Assembly: GCA_022560025.1 (NCBI GenBank)
Contig: JAFISE010000009.1
Span: 1-64,000, forward strand
Length of the DNA stretch: 64,000 bases
Source of the DNA: Stagonosporopsis chrysanthemi
Lineage: Eukaryota; Ascomycota; Dothideomycetes; Pleosporales; Didymellaceae
Direction of reading: 5' to 3'
Shown: piece by piece, positions 47,727-57,765 of the stretch
Layout of the letters: each line of letters starts with the position of its first letter
Position numbering within the stretch: position 1 is the first letter of the stretch
Notes under the pieces: generated by a model
Seen by the model: the letters and a program-made list of their open reading frames with translations, nothing else
Database searches by the model: none
Told to the model about the DNA's origin: nothing
Program-made: the position numbers and the translations under genes

Positions 47727-48953
47727 ATGGTTGGTAGTCTTGCATCGGAAACCCCTATCAGCTATGACATTAACTTACCCTATGTGTCTGTGGACGGACA
47801 TCCACGGCAAGACACGCAGTATTCTGAATACATCCCGAACTTTGACGAGATTCATTTTGAGCCTCTCAAACCTTTCGAATTCCAAGACCCAGCTTTGAGA
47901 GTCAAAGACGAATCTCTCCCAAATTTCCTTACTTCCGGTGTCAAACTCACCCCTATTCAACCGCGACTGGGGACGGTTGTCAAAGGGGTACAACTAAGCG
48001 AACTCTCAGACAGAGCCAAAGATGAATTGGCCTACCTTGTTGCTGAGCGCAAGGTGGTTGCCTTCCCGGATCAAGATCTTATCGATGCTGGCCCGACTGC
48101 GCAAGAAAAGTTCATGGCATACTTTGGCAAGCTCAACTACCAACCGGTATCAGGTACTGTTCGCGGTCACCCAGGGTTCCACATTATTCATCGCGATGGA
48201 AATAAAGAAGATATCGCCCGGTTCATGGAGGCTCGCCTGACATCCTGTCTCTGGCACCAAGATGTCAGCTACGAGATCCAACCACCGGGATACGTGATGC
48301 TTGGCTTACTGAATGGGCCTGAAGTAGGTGGTGATACAGTGTTTGCTTCTACGGGAGAAGCCTATCGGTACGTTACAGAGTAGATAAGTCCTCAGACACG
48401 CCGACTAATGGAATGTGTTTCTCTTAGTCGTCTTTCCCCTCCTGTCCGCACCTTTCTTGACGGCTGCTCAGCCCTTCACACGTCCTCGAAAATGATTGCG
48501 CATGCGAAGGCACTTGGTGGTCGTTCACGCAAGGATCCCATTGATACAATTCACCCTCTTGTGCGCGTACATCCTGTTACTGGTGAGCGATGCTTGTTCC
48601 TCAATGGCGAATTTATGACCAAGATTGTCGGACTTAAGGAAGCCGAGAGTAAGGCGCTAGTAGATTTCCTACTCAATCACATGATAATGGGTCACGATTT
48701 CCAGGCTCGCGTGCGCTGGGCGCCAAAGACAATAGTTATGTTTGATAACCGGAGCTTGATTCGTAAGTTGCAAAACTCATTACAGGAGAGAACCACTTAG
48801 TAACAACAAAAAGACTCAGCGATTGTGGATTACCTTGATGACGAGGGTGCTGCGCATCTTAGGCATATATTCCGGCTTTGTGCAATGGCGGAAAAGCCGA
48901 TTCCTGTCGCTGAAGCGCAGCAGCAGAATGGAAAGGAATCTCACAATAAATAA
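47727..48953 (+). CDS. TauD-like Fe(II)/2-oxoglutarate dioxygenase
   Basis: A member of the fungal alpha-ketoglutarate-dependent sulfonate dioxygenase family (JLP1/TauD type). Exons are 47727-48367, 48428-48762 and 48814-48953, giving 371 aa. Iron ligands are His177 and Asp179 in WHQDVSYE, plus a distal His326 in HSAIVDYL. The codon of His326 is assembled across the second intron (C from exon 2, AC from exon 3); choosing the AAAAAG acceptor and not CTCAG eight bases later is what creates it. LTPIQPRLGTVVKGVQLSEL, VVAFPDQDLID, PGYVMLGLLNGPEVGGDTVF and FMTKIVGLKEAES are family blocks. Arg342 could be the 2-oxoglutarate-binding Arg. It may be a metabolite-tailoring enzyme or a sulfonate scavenger; its place beside the NRPS remnant favours tailoring only weakly. 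Confidence 0.9.
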
Positions 48954-50696
48954 GGCATGGGCCAAGGCCTCATGCTTGCAGAAGATACGGGCAGGAAACA
49001 ATGAAGGACAAATTGAGAGCTCCACTAAGATCTTTGTTGCAAATTAATGAAAGTGAATGAGAATTTGCTGACATGACCTTTGTTGAGCTAAAGAGCATGA
49101 AGCTTCTTGACACTAAGCTAGTTGGTCGGGTTCAACATCACGCAGACACTAGGAACTGTATCAGTGACCGGCAAGGTGTTTGAACCCCCTCTGACCTGGT
49201 ACACTCCTTCAGGGCCGCTCTTGATTGGCTGACCATGCTTACAACCAATCAGAAGCGAGCCATAGCTCAGCGTACCAGACTTAGGCGGGTCAGCACGTTT
49301 TGCTGGTCATTACAATTGGAAGCAAAACACAGCCTAGCGGATCAAACTAGCAAGTTCAATACGTCTTGCTGGTCATGAAGTTCTCGCGCTCACCAGCATT
49401 ACCAGATCCTCACAACAGAAGCAGCATATCTTATTTGCTTGGGCGACTAGTGGATATATGCGAACACAAAGCTCGGAGTACGCCGCGCACATGAGCCATT
49501 GGAAAGGAAAAAGAAATACTCTAAGAGGCGAAAACACATGCGCATTTGCCAACTAAAAGGACTTCTTCCGTTGTTTTGTCCCCCACTCGCCATAGGCGAC
49601 GCTCCTCAGTTCTTCTTTGAGTCGAATTCAGAAGTTAGTCACGGCCTTGCGTGTTAAAAGTACCATCGGCGCATCCTGTTTAATGATGTGGCTATGTACG
49701 GGCGACATTATTGCTCACAAGCCGAAACAGACAATGAAGTCAAAGCATCAAGACGGGTCATAAATGATAGCCTGGCTCCATTTCGAAGCGGTCTTGTGTT
49801 TTGAGGGTCACAAACATCAGACGAGGTCCCAATTTCGTGACGGCATGTTCGCCGAGCAGGTGCGGGAGTTATCTTGATGCACTGTAACGCACCTTCCAAA
49901 TCCACTGATTGAGCGAACACGTTACTACGCTATGGTAGGTTGCATGATACATTGAGGGATTCGTTCGTACCTTAGCGCCCCCGCTAGCAGGGCAGGCGAG
50001 CCCGCAGGATCGAGCAGCTCCACAAGAACTCACAGATAACCGTTCAGCGGACAAGAGTCCCTTTCAAACTTTGTTTCAAAAGAGGACAAGGATAAAATGG
50101 CAGTAGCCATGGCGGCCCGGTTCAGGCTATTTACAGTACTAGTGCTTGCCGAAATGCATGAACCCCACCGTGTCCACTTCCCATGAAACCGATGAACGGC
50201 AGCAGTCTCTGCTTGACTGCGACCTACAGAGAGATGCAATGGGCTCTGGCCACTTATAGAGCTTCCCGCTCGCCATCACGGTACGTATTGACGAATCTAG
50301 GGGTAGGTCTGCAGATTCCGGCAGCCATCACACTGTCACTCGATGCAACCTAATCACATGCGCACATTAGGACTACGTCAGTCTTTTGACAGAAGCCCAA
50401 CACAGGGTTTATGTTTTTAGGAGCAAGCTATTCGCATTTTTCAACGTTTGAGGTGGGTTCGAGCAGTAGCTCAGTCGGCATAATAGCGAAAGCTTCTCGA
50501 AGTACAGTCGTGGCAGGAGGCGGCTGGTGTCTGGTACTTACGTAGATTTTATAAAGAATGGCACTTTGGAAGGCGAGGTGTACGTCTGACTGTTGGTCCG
50601 CTTGACCAAAGCATTTCACTGGCGTGACTACTGTGTAAGCCCGATGCTAGGATAAAAGCTAGTATGCTGCAAATCTCTGTTCTCGTGTGCGGTATT
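48954..50696. other. Intergenic, no gene seen
   Basis: About 1.8 kb with only short frames. A tRNA-like fragment TAGCTCAGTCGG at about 50468 has no cloverleaf around it. Confidence 0.4.
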
Positions 50697-50702
50697 TATA
50701 AA
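50697..50702 (+). promoter_or_regulatory. TATA box of the SDR gene
   Basis: TATAAA 83-88 bp upstream of the ATG at 50785, within an A/T-rich stretch that also has TATATATA. Inferred core promoter. Confidence 0.4.
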
Positions 50703-50784
50703 TGCTATATATATTATTGCAAGTTTGTTTCTCGTTCGAACGTGTAAATTGCACCAACATCAACTTCCAAAGTTCTTGTCAGTC

Positions 50785-51808
50785 ATGAAGACCGTTCTGG
50801 TGATAGGCAAGTGAAGCATTATCCGATACTCATTTGAGGTCGTTCTAGCTCCTAATTTAGATGAAGGCGCAAACAGAGGGGTTGGTTTCGAGCTCGCAAG
50901 CCGGTTTCTGGCTATCGGCTACTCCGTCCATGGAACCTACAGAGCCGAAACTCGCAACGATCACTCCGTTCAGCAGGTAAATTCTACGTTTGCGAAACGT
51001 ACTAAAGCTGATCTTATGATGCAAAGCTCAAAGATATTGGTGTGAAGACATTTGAGCTTGACTACTTGGACGGAGATTCGATCAAAGTAGTAGCAGAGGA
51101 GTTGATAGAGGTTCCGCTAGATGTGCTGATCAACTGTGCAGGTTTGTTCCACTTGGTGCTACTCTAGGACTCTCAAGAATCCTTAATCAAGCTAATTTAC
51201 CTTGCTTTCGAACAGCACTCTGCTATCTGTGGGACGACAAGTCGTTCACAGAACAGTCAGACGAGGACCTCCTCAGCCACTTCAAGGTCAACACTATCGT
51301 GAGTTGTCCCTCTAAGTACACTCACTGAGTAGCTATTGATGTGATCAAAATTAGGGGCCGTTTATGGCCTGTAAAGCCTTTTTGCCAGCCTTGAACAAAG
51401 CGAAACAAGGCAAGATTATCAATATGTCGTCTGACATGGCAAGCATCACAGGTGAGTACAGCCGTTGTGGTCCTGCCCAGCTCATCTTGTCTAGCGTACT
51501 TAACCGCTAATTTGCTGGCAGACAATAGCACCGGTGGTAACATCTGCTATCGTATCTCCAAGACCGCTGTTAACCAGCTTACGAAGACTGTAGCTGTCGA
51601 TTTGGCTAAACTGGGATCTAACGTGATAACGTTAGCGATACATCCCGGGTACCTGCCAACAAAGATGAATGACTATTATGGAGAAAATGATATGGCAGAG
51701 TGCATAAGCGGTATTATGAACACGATCATGGCATTTGGCACGATGGAATGCATCAATATTCCGAACGGTGGTTACGTAGACTGGAACGGAAAGGTTCTTG
51801 CCTTGTAA
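50785..51808 (+). CDS. Short-chain dehydrogenase/reductase (C-factor-like SDR)
   Basis: An NAD(P)-dependent classical SDR. Six exons: 50785-50806, 50867-50976, 51027-51141, 51216-51298, 51355-51451 and 51522-51808, giving 237 aa. The cofactor loop VLVIGANRGVGFELA (GxxxGxG) is reconstituted by intron 1. That intron begins with GC (GCAAGT), ends GATGAAG, and splits the first Gly codon. The catalytic residues are Ser135/136 in INMSSDMAS, Tyr152 and Lys156 in YRISK. INCA is the family NNAG variant. PGYLPTKM follows as the usual post-active-site loop. The C-terminus ends in GYVDWNGK, typical of C-factor/sniffer-like SDRs. Five introns in 237 codons is dense compared with its neighbours. No lesion is seen, so the gene looks functional. 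Confidence 0.88.
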
Positions 51809-53775
51809 CAATCGGCCGAGCACTTCTAATCAAATTTCGTACAGAGCTGTCAACCACTAAAATATTCAGACGGTAAGATTGCATCTGGAATATGACGAGA
51901 GGTTTCCGAAGCTCACGTGAGGATATTGTTCTTATCGAGAAACTACCTTAATATTGTTCGGCCAGGGTTCCGGCTTGCAGGACCTCAGCAAATATCTTGC
52001 TGAGATACTCAGGTCTTGACTGATGTTACCGCTAGCTTATCGTCAACCCTGCATTTTATGAGCCTTAAGTCAACATGGGAATGGGTTTGGCCACCCACTT
52101 GGAACTGCTCTCATCTGTGGCCCAGATTCTGTCAAAATACGCCGTCCTGCAGCCTCGTCGAGCTCGTTCAAAGCGTGTACAGAGATGTTGACCTGGTGTT
52201 GCCTCTTCTTGTCGACCAAGTTTTGGCGCAGGAATTCGCTCAACCCGCTCTCCTTCCATGTCCGCATGACAGACACGAGCTTGCCATAGAGATACTCCCT
52301 GTTTCTGTATGGTCTTGCGATGGCAGCCCCGTACCTCGTTATTCTACCTAGCAATGATGAAAGCAGATTACCGAACACCCCCGACAGCATTATTTCGAAT
52401 TCTGTGTTCGATATGGTTTGGATCGGTATCCTCGCGAAGCAATTAAAGGAGCAGGGACAGATACCTCGCGATACGCAAGCAGTAGTTGCGAGAGACGAGC
52501 CTGATGTGACTATGCAGAGGGACCTTGGGTTGATGATGCATCCGGTACGAAGGAAAAGAGCGGAACATCTCGGCAGCTACAGGATCGAAGACGTTAGGCG
52601 CAAGCTATCTGTCGCCTGTACTGAAGTCAAGAACCCCTTGTTTGCGCAAGCATTGAAACTTTGTCCACTTTCGCAATATGCATACTTTCGAGCTTTGCAG
52701 TGCGCATAGCGTCAAGCCAGGTATTGTGACTTCCAGACGTCTGGTATCTCGCATCCAAGCTTCAGTGAGAATCGTGCCATGACAGTATCCAAGGACATCT
52801 GTGAAACGTTGATTCCATGCTCTGCATAGCTGGTGTGCGTTGTAAAGCTGATGGCGGCAACCCCTGTTGTGTTGTACCAGCCAGATTCGGCTATGGGTGC
52901 TTTTCTGTAACCACGTGGCATAGATCACATGATATTTCATTGTAGCAGGCACTGCCCGGTGTGGGCAAGTGCACTTACCTCTGAGCTGAGGGCTCCTGTA
53001 GACGATCATCATATCATCACAACACGACAACAGATAGCAATACAAGCGTTGACCCGCAGCACCCACTTGACACTGCTCACGCAGTTACATTTTCAGAACA
53101 CCTATGGCGCACGTGACTGGGTCCAAGATCTCAGCTTTCGCTGTAGCTTGCATACTGTTTCCGTAGGCTATATACTGCCACGTGACCTTTTCTGCAGTCC
53201 CTATCCTGTCTGGGTAGGTTGGATAACGCTCTAAGCTTGGCACGAACATCAAACCTGCCCTTCTACACAAGAGGACTACACCTACTACACTTCTTGCTAC
53301 GTAGCTACTAGATAAGTAAAGGATTATAGATAGACTCCTTATAGTAGGCTGCACTAATAGGTAAACTTCCCGCCGCTGCAATTGTCTGCTTATCACGTAG
53401 CCCTGGGTTGGTAGATATGCTAGCTTCCTGTGCCAAAGTCACGTGCGCCACGTTCAGATGAGGATCAGGTACCACACCCGACCACAAACTCAACCTTTGC
53501 TCGAGTACTTGGACTACTCTTCTGTTAAGCTAGTCGGGACATGTTCAGGAATTAATCCCTATGGTGAATATCACAGGTAGTGATGGCTGGTGAGTGTCGC
53601 AACAACATTTATGATTACTGAAAAAGCTTAATAATAGTTGCGCGACGTCGCCCAATGCAACCCATGTGACAGTAATGCTCAAATTGCGTCTTTCTGCTTA
53701 AAAATCTCCGCTACTAAATTGCGAGCTGTATTGAAGCTGTGAGGGGAAATCAGGCTTTCAAAGAAGAACCTTATC
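51809..53775. other. Rearranged stretch with inverted NRPS piece and orphan frames
   Basis: Contains the inverted copy of the 185-bp NRPS segment. Directly beyond it on the minus strand, a 69-codon frame (52921-52712) reads ESGWYNTTGVAAISFTTHTS and looks protein-like, but I do not recognise it. A minus frame 52390-52070 and a plus frame 52320-52709 overlap and are also unassigned. Probably debris of one or more broken genes. Confidence 0.4.
52906..53090 (-). repeat. Inverted copy of the 185-bp NRPS segment
   Basis: Same length and nearly the same sequence as 44381-44565 on the opposite strand, including both splice donors (GTGAGC here for GTAAGC there, and GTAAGTGC in both). Flanking sequence on both sides differs from the first copy. 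Confidence 0.92.
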
Positions 53776-54918
53776 ATGCAAGCGACAAAAACATCTGCAA
53801 AACATATCCTCTCCCTGTTACTCCTATCGTTTGCCATACATTGCTATCTAACAGGTCCAGCCACTATGTCCAAACAGACATCTCTTATCGTCTCTGAGAT
53901 TGGTGGGCGTGTGGAGGCAACATCAAGCTGGCCCATTCCTTATCCAGGGCCTAAACAGGTTCAAATTCGCGTTACAACTGCCGGCCTCAATCCTCACGAT
54001 CAGAAGGTTCGCGACACTGGCCTCTTCGTCAAGGGCAACCTTCCAGTCATCCTTGGGAATGACCTCACTGGTGTAGTCACAGTTTCTGGGCCTGAAGTCA
54101 CGAAATTCAAGGTTGGTGACAGAATCGTCTCACAAGGTGGACTCGATGGAAATGCGCAGAAAGCACTCCAGCAGTATGCGGTCGTGAACGAAGAATTTGC
54201 GTCCAAAATTCCGGAAGGTTTCAGTGACGACGATGCGGCCACTCTACCTACCAATGCGCTTGCGGCGCTCATTGCTCTTTTCGACGAGAGTGGTCTGGAT
54301 ATCCCTGCACCGTGGAGCAGTAGGGCTGAAACTTTCGACTACGCTGGGACGACGCTGCTTATTCTGGGGGGCGGCAGTAATTGTGGAAGGTTTGGCGTGC
54401 AACTTGCCAGTTTGGCGGGAATTGGGAGAATCGTAGTGGTTGGTGGTTCGGAAGAGGAGCTGCAGAAAGATGGCGCAACCCACGTTTTGGACAGGCACGG
54501 TGGCGAGAAAGCGGTCCTGGAACGTATACGCAACATAGTCGGAGACCATCTCATCTATGCCTTCGATACCATCAATCTTCCTGCAGAGCAGCACCTTGCC
54601 GTCAGCGCGCTGTCTTCTTCCAAAAAAGGAACGCTCTCCCGCCTTCGCTTCTCTGTCGGCTCTATCGACGAGTCAAAAATTGTTGGGGACAAGAAGGCTG
54701 ATTATGAGGCACGTAACGTGCTTGGCTTGTCTTCTCTCAGGCCTGAGACAGCAAGACCGTTCTGGAACCGTGTGGAGAGTTATTTGGAGCCAGGAAGCCT
54801 GAAACCATTGAGGTATGAGGTCGTTGACACGCTGGACGCGGATAGAGTCAATGAGGTATTGCACCGGTATAAAGACGGGCTTAAGGTGGTACAGACCCAT
54901 TTCAGAGTGTCTAAGTAA
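53776..54918 (+). CDS. MDR-family zinc-independent reductase
   Basis: A single-exon medium-chain dehydrogenase/reductase. The longest frame is 380 aa. Soluble homologues usually start with M-[ST]-KQ, so the ATG at 53866 (MSKQTSLIVSE, 350 aa) is probably the true start; the extra 30 residues are hydrophobic and could be leader noise or a membrane anchor. GroES-like domain blocks are PKQVQIRVTTAGLNPHDQK, ILGNDLTGVV and FKVGDRI. DDDAATLPTNALAALIALF leads to the Rossmann loop LLILGGGSNCGRFGVQLA. There is no structural or catalytic zinc Cys/His pattern. The C-terminus is LRYEVVDTLDADRVNEVLHR. Enzymes of this type act as trans-enoyl or quinone reductases in fungal clusters; here it stands alone between inverted repeat fragments. 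Confidence 0.88.
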   Translation: MQATKTSAKHILSLLLLSFAIHCYLTGPATMSKQTSLIVSEIGGRVEATSSWPIPYPGPKQVQIRVTTAGLNPHDQKVRDTGLFVKGNLPVILGNDLTGVVTVSGPEVTKFKVGDRIVSQGGLDGNAQKALQQYAVVNEEFASKIPEGFSDDDAATLPTNALAALIALFDESGLDIPAPWSSRAETFDYAGTTLLILGGGSNCGRFGVQLASLAGIGRIVVVGGSEEELQKDGATHVLDRHGGEKAVLERIRNIVGDHLIYAFDTINLPAEQHLAVSALSSSKKGTLSRLRFSVGSIDESKIVGDKKADYEARNVLGLSSLRPETARPFWNRVESYLEPGSLKPLRYEVVDTLDADRVNEVLHRYKDGLKVVQTHFRVSK

Positions 54919-55768
54919 ATATCATTATTGGTGGAGTCCATATGTACAAACCGGAAACGGGAAAGCTAGGGAGGTGCAAGTCAATAGAAAGATCAGTTGA
55001 CATGAGAATCTTACCATCGAATCATGGGGTTGAGACAAAAGATAAGGACCAAACCGCGCTCGTAACACGCGAGCTACAAGTTCCACCTCCTCACATGCTT
55101 TTGAGCTCTGCAATTGATGAGTCCGGTATCCCAAGAACTTTCAGGACGTAGTATATCAGGACTTCTGAGCTCTTCCGGTCGTTTTCTTCTCGATTCTACA
55201 TCGAACAACACTTTCCGATTAGGAAGTCCAGCCATTGGTTCCGTAATTCATGGATCAGATAGCGGCTCAAATACCACCAATCTCTTGTCAGTTGATCTGA
55301 AGTTTCACGGCCTCTGGTGGGTGTTAATAAAGGCTTCTTACATATCTGTAAGATAAAGTTGTAGTTGAATCTCACGAGAACTGCCCAAAAACATTCGATC
55401 GACATCATTCACTAAATTGGCGCCAAAGATACCTTGTTCAACTCCGGATACCTGGAATGTGGTGATTTCAAAGCATCGAACAGACGGGTGATTACAAAGG
55501 CGCTTGTTCTTGACGGCCAATGCTCAGATTTGAAAGCTACCAGACCTAGCTGCCTTATCGGGTAATCTCATTGTCATAAATAGGGGTGCGGATACAATAT
55601 AGTACTATTTTGAAGATACATGAGTCAATGTTGAAGAATAAGTCCATAGCGCACGTACATTGAGCACAGTAAAATTGTATTGAACGCGGGTTTAGACCTG
55701 AGAGGAGCTATAACACAAGAGATCTCGACGTACCGTTGATTCCGGGGTTGAGTACCGACAATTCAGTA
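54919..55768. other. Intergenic, no gene seen
   Basis: Short frames on both strands without domains or splicing support. It separates the MDR gene from the WSC-like fragment on the other strand. Confidence 0.4.
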
Positions 55769-56350
55769 CTAGTTGTTCACATGCCGCGCATGAACACAGT
55801 GGTGTTGAGCACAGATTTGAGCACATAGAAAAGCAAGAGACAAGAAATATTGACTTACCACTAGCTCTGCAGATGGGGGCCGGCTATAAACCACTAGTTG
55901 GTCAGGTGCCGCGCAGGTCGAGCCTTGAACCGTGTTAGGTGAGCAATCCTGGAAACAGCCCTGGTCGGCCAACGCGACATTATTCGTGTCAACGCACACA
56001 AAGTGAAAGATATCCCATACGAGGGAGACCTGCTGCTCACTGCATCTGTCAGTGCAAAGTTGTGCGGTCATTATTGAACCCTCAGGGATAGACGTAATTT
56101 CGTAAGGGGTCTCCACGGCTAAATTGGAGATATCGTAGCATCCTTCAAAGTCCCATCCCCCGGGTGAGACATTCTGCTGTCCGACAGCCAAACTGATCCA
56201 AAGAGCAAGGATGATAGGATTAAAGATCACTATAAGATTAGTATGCTTGTCAATCTTGCATTGATTGTAGCGACCTACTTGCTGACCAAGGCGTATGTGA
56301 GTCTCGTAGCCCCAATTGGCACAATAAGAGTAGGAGAGTAACAGATACAA
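55769..56350 (-). CDS. WSC-like cysteine-rich secreted protein, model uncertain
   Basis: The central part (56230-55860) encodes a hydrophobic signal-like stretch (FNPIILALWISLAVG) and then a Cys-rich domain. It starts GWDFEGCYDISN and has CTDRC, FVCVDTN, CFQDC and STCAAPDQL, which matches the opening and Cys spacing of a WSC carbohydrate-binding domain but not all of it. The longest frame starts at 56350. An intron with a GTAGGT donor (56278), a TACTAAT branch site and a TATAG acceptor (56230) lies right before the hydrophobic segment, so the true first exon is probably elsewhere or lost. At the 3' end a GTAAGT donor follows SAELV, and the last 30 codons may be intronic. Treat it as a partial or decaying gene. 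Confidence 0.45.
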   Translation of the reverse strand: MYLLLSYSYCANWGYETHIRLGQQVGRYNQCKIDKHTNLIVIFNPIILALWISLAVGQQNVSPGGWDFEGCYDISNLAVETPYEITSIPEGSIMTAQLCTDRCSEQQVSLVWDIFHFVCVDTNNVALADQGCFQDCSPNTVQGSTCAAPDQLVVYSRPPSAELVVSQYFLSLAFLCAQICAQHHCVHARHVNN

Positions 56351-57765
56351 CGTGTGACGTAAACAGGGTGATGTATCAGCAATAAGACATATTGCACATT
56401 TTATATGTTGCTGTTCTTAGTAGCCCTAGCGGAGGTCAACAGGCGCTGGGCAGAATTTGTGCGTTGCACAAATTCACGTACCTCAATCGTCATAGTGAGC
56501 CACGATGCAGCGTAAGCAGCTGCTGAAAATGATGGAAAACTGCGCTTGTGTTACTTGTTAGCTAGAAAGCGTCAATATATACATGCTCTGAGACGTGCTA
56601 GTCCAGGAGAGTCACAGGAGTGACGATCAAGGCCTGTAGGGCCGACTTGCACCGCAACAAGCCATTCTGCATTTCTACATCTGGTCCAGTATGTTCGCTA
56701 CATTAGCCATCTTATCCCTGGCTGCAAAATTATGATGGGTTAGATCGATAAGGCATTTGATTAGAAATTTTGAACTATTTTCTGATGTGATTGCCGAGTA
56801 ATCTGGATAGCGTGTTCTCTGTTACACGACCCCTTCTCCTGCCTGAAACTCGATCTTCATGTAGCCCTGAGCTTGGCTCATGATGGCCATGATTACACAC
56901 AGGACAAAACCTAAGATGCGGAGCCTGGAGTAGTCTCAGACACCATACTTTGCCGTGTCGCCTCCCCGCAACTTCAAGCTACATGGAAACTATCGTCTAC
57001 TATCGATCGACATTCTAGGACATTTTTAGTGAACCGCCGAGCTTGCACGAAATCTGGAGCTGCATGCGGGTACTCGGCTTAGGCAGTGACGTATCTGAGT
57101 ACCATGCCTAATCAGATCTCTTTTACAAGCCGCGCAAGGGATGGATGCCGAGTCATTAGGAGGCCGCTCTTCGACTTCTGTACCAAATCAAAATGCGTAC
57201 GAGTCATGCACGCTTTCTTCTTTGTAGTAGATAGGTCTCTGGGAGGTTATCGGTATACGTATACAATACCGCTCTCCGACGGGCTTGACACGTATGATCT
57301 CGGCTACATATGTTGTCAAACATGCGTTCCCTCATTTTTCGTGACCATGGGATTAGTCAAGGCAAGGTTGAGACCTGCTACAGATGCTGGCTTGAGACGT
57401 GTTACGGAGATAGCCCGTTGTAGCGAACGAACGGTTGGACTCGAATTCCCAAACCACATGCAAGTTGAGGATCATATCTATTCGAGAAGGGAGTTCTGTT
57501 TCTAACAGAAGCTGGCTATCAGCTGTCTGAGTACGTCCAACCTCGGAATGAGGCTCAGGTCAGGGACCCATGGAGCCGTCACAAGCCCATCTTCTATAGT
57601 GTATTCCGGATCAGCGGTTTAAGTGTGACCATATCCTGGGTTTTGAGCATGCACCGGAAGTTCCCTGCCGGTATAGTTTGAAAGAAGTGTATGATAGCTG
57701 CAAATGCGATGTCTGAGCCCACAGTGTCCTAGGCACCGATTGTCAGGCCAGCAGCGAGCAAAATA
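56351..57765. other. Non-coding stretch containing an inverted 155-bp repeat
   Basis: Besides the repeat at 56506-56660 there is a 139-codon plus frame (57086-57505). It has no recognised domain and an odd amino-acid composition, and I do not call it a gene. Confidence 0.4.
56506..56660 (-). repeat. Inverted copy of the 155-bp NRPS-associated segment
   Basis: Nearly identical to 45672-45826 in reverse complement and the same length. Small differences include GACGCTTTCTAGCTAACAAG against GATGCTCCCTAGCTAGCAAG. No NRPS domain is visible on either side here. Confidence 0.92.

Noticed and set aside
50455..50530. tRNA-like fragment (AGTAGCTCAGTCGG)
   Set aside because: The D-arm-like string has no matching acceptor stem, anticodon arm or TTCGA-type T-loop at the right distance.
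57086..57505. 139-codon plus-strand frame
   Set aside because: No recognisable domain, odd composition and no supporting splice or promoter context.
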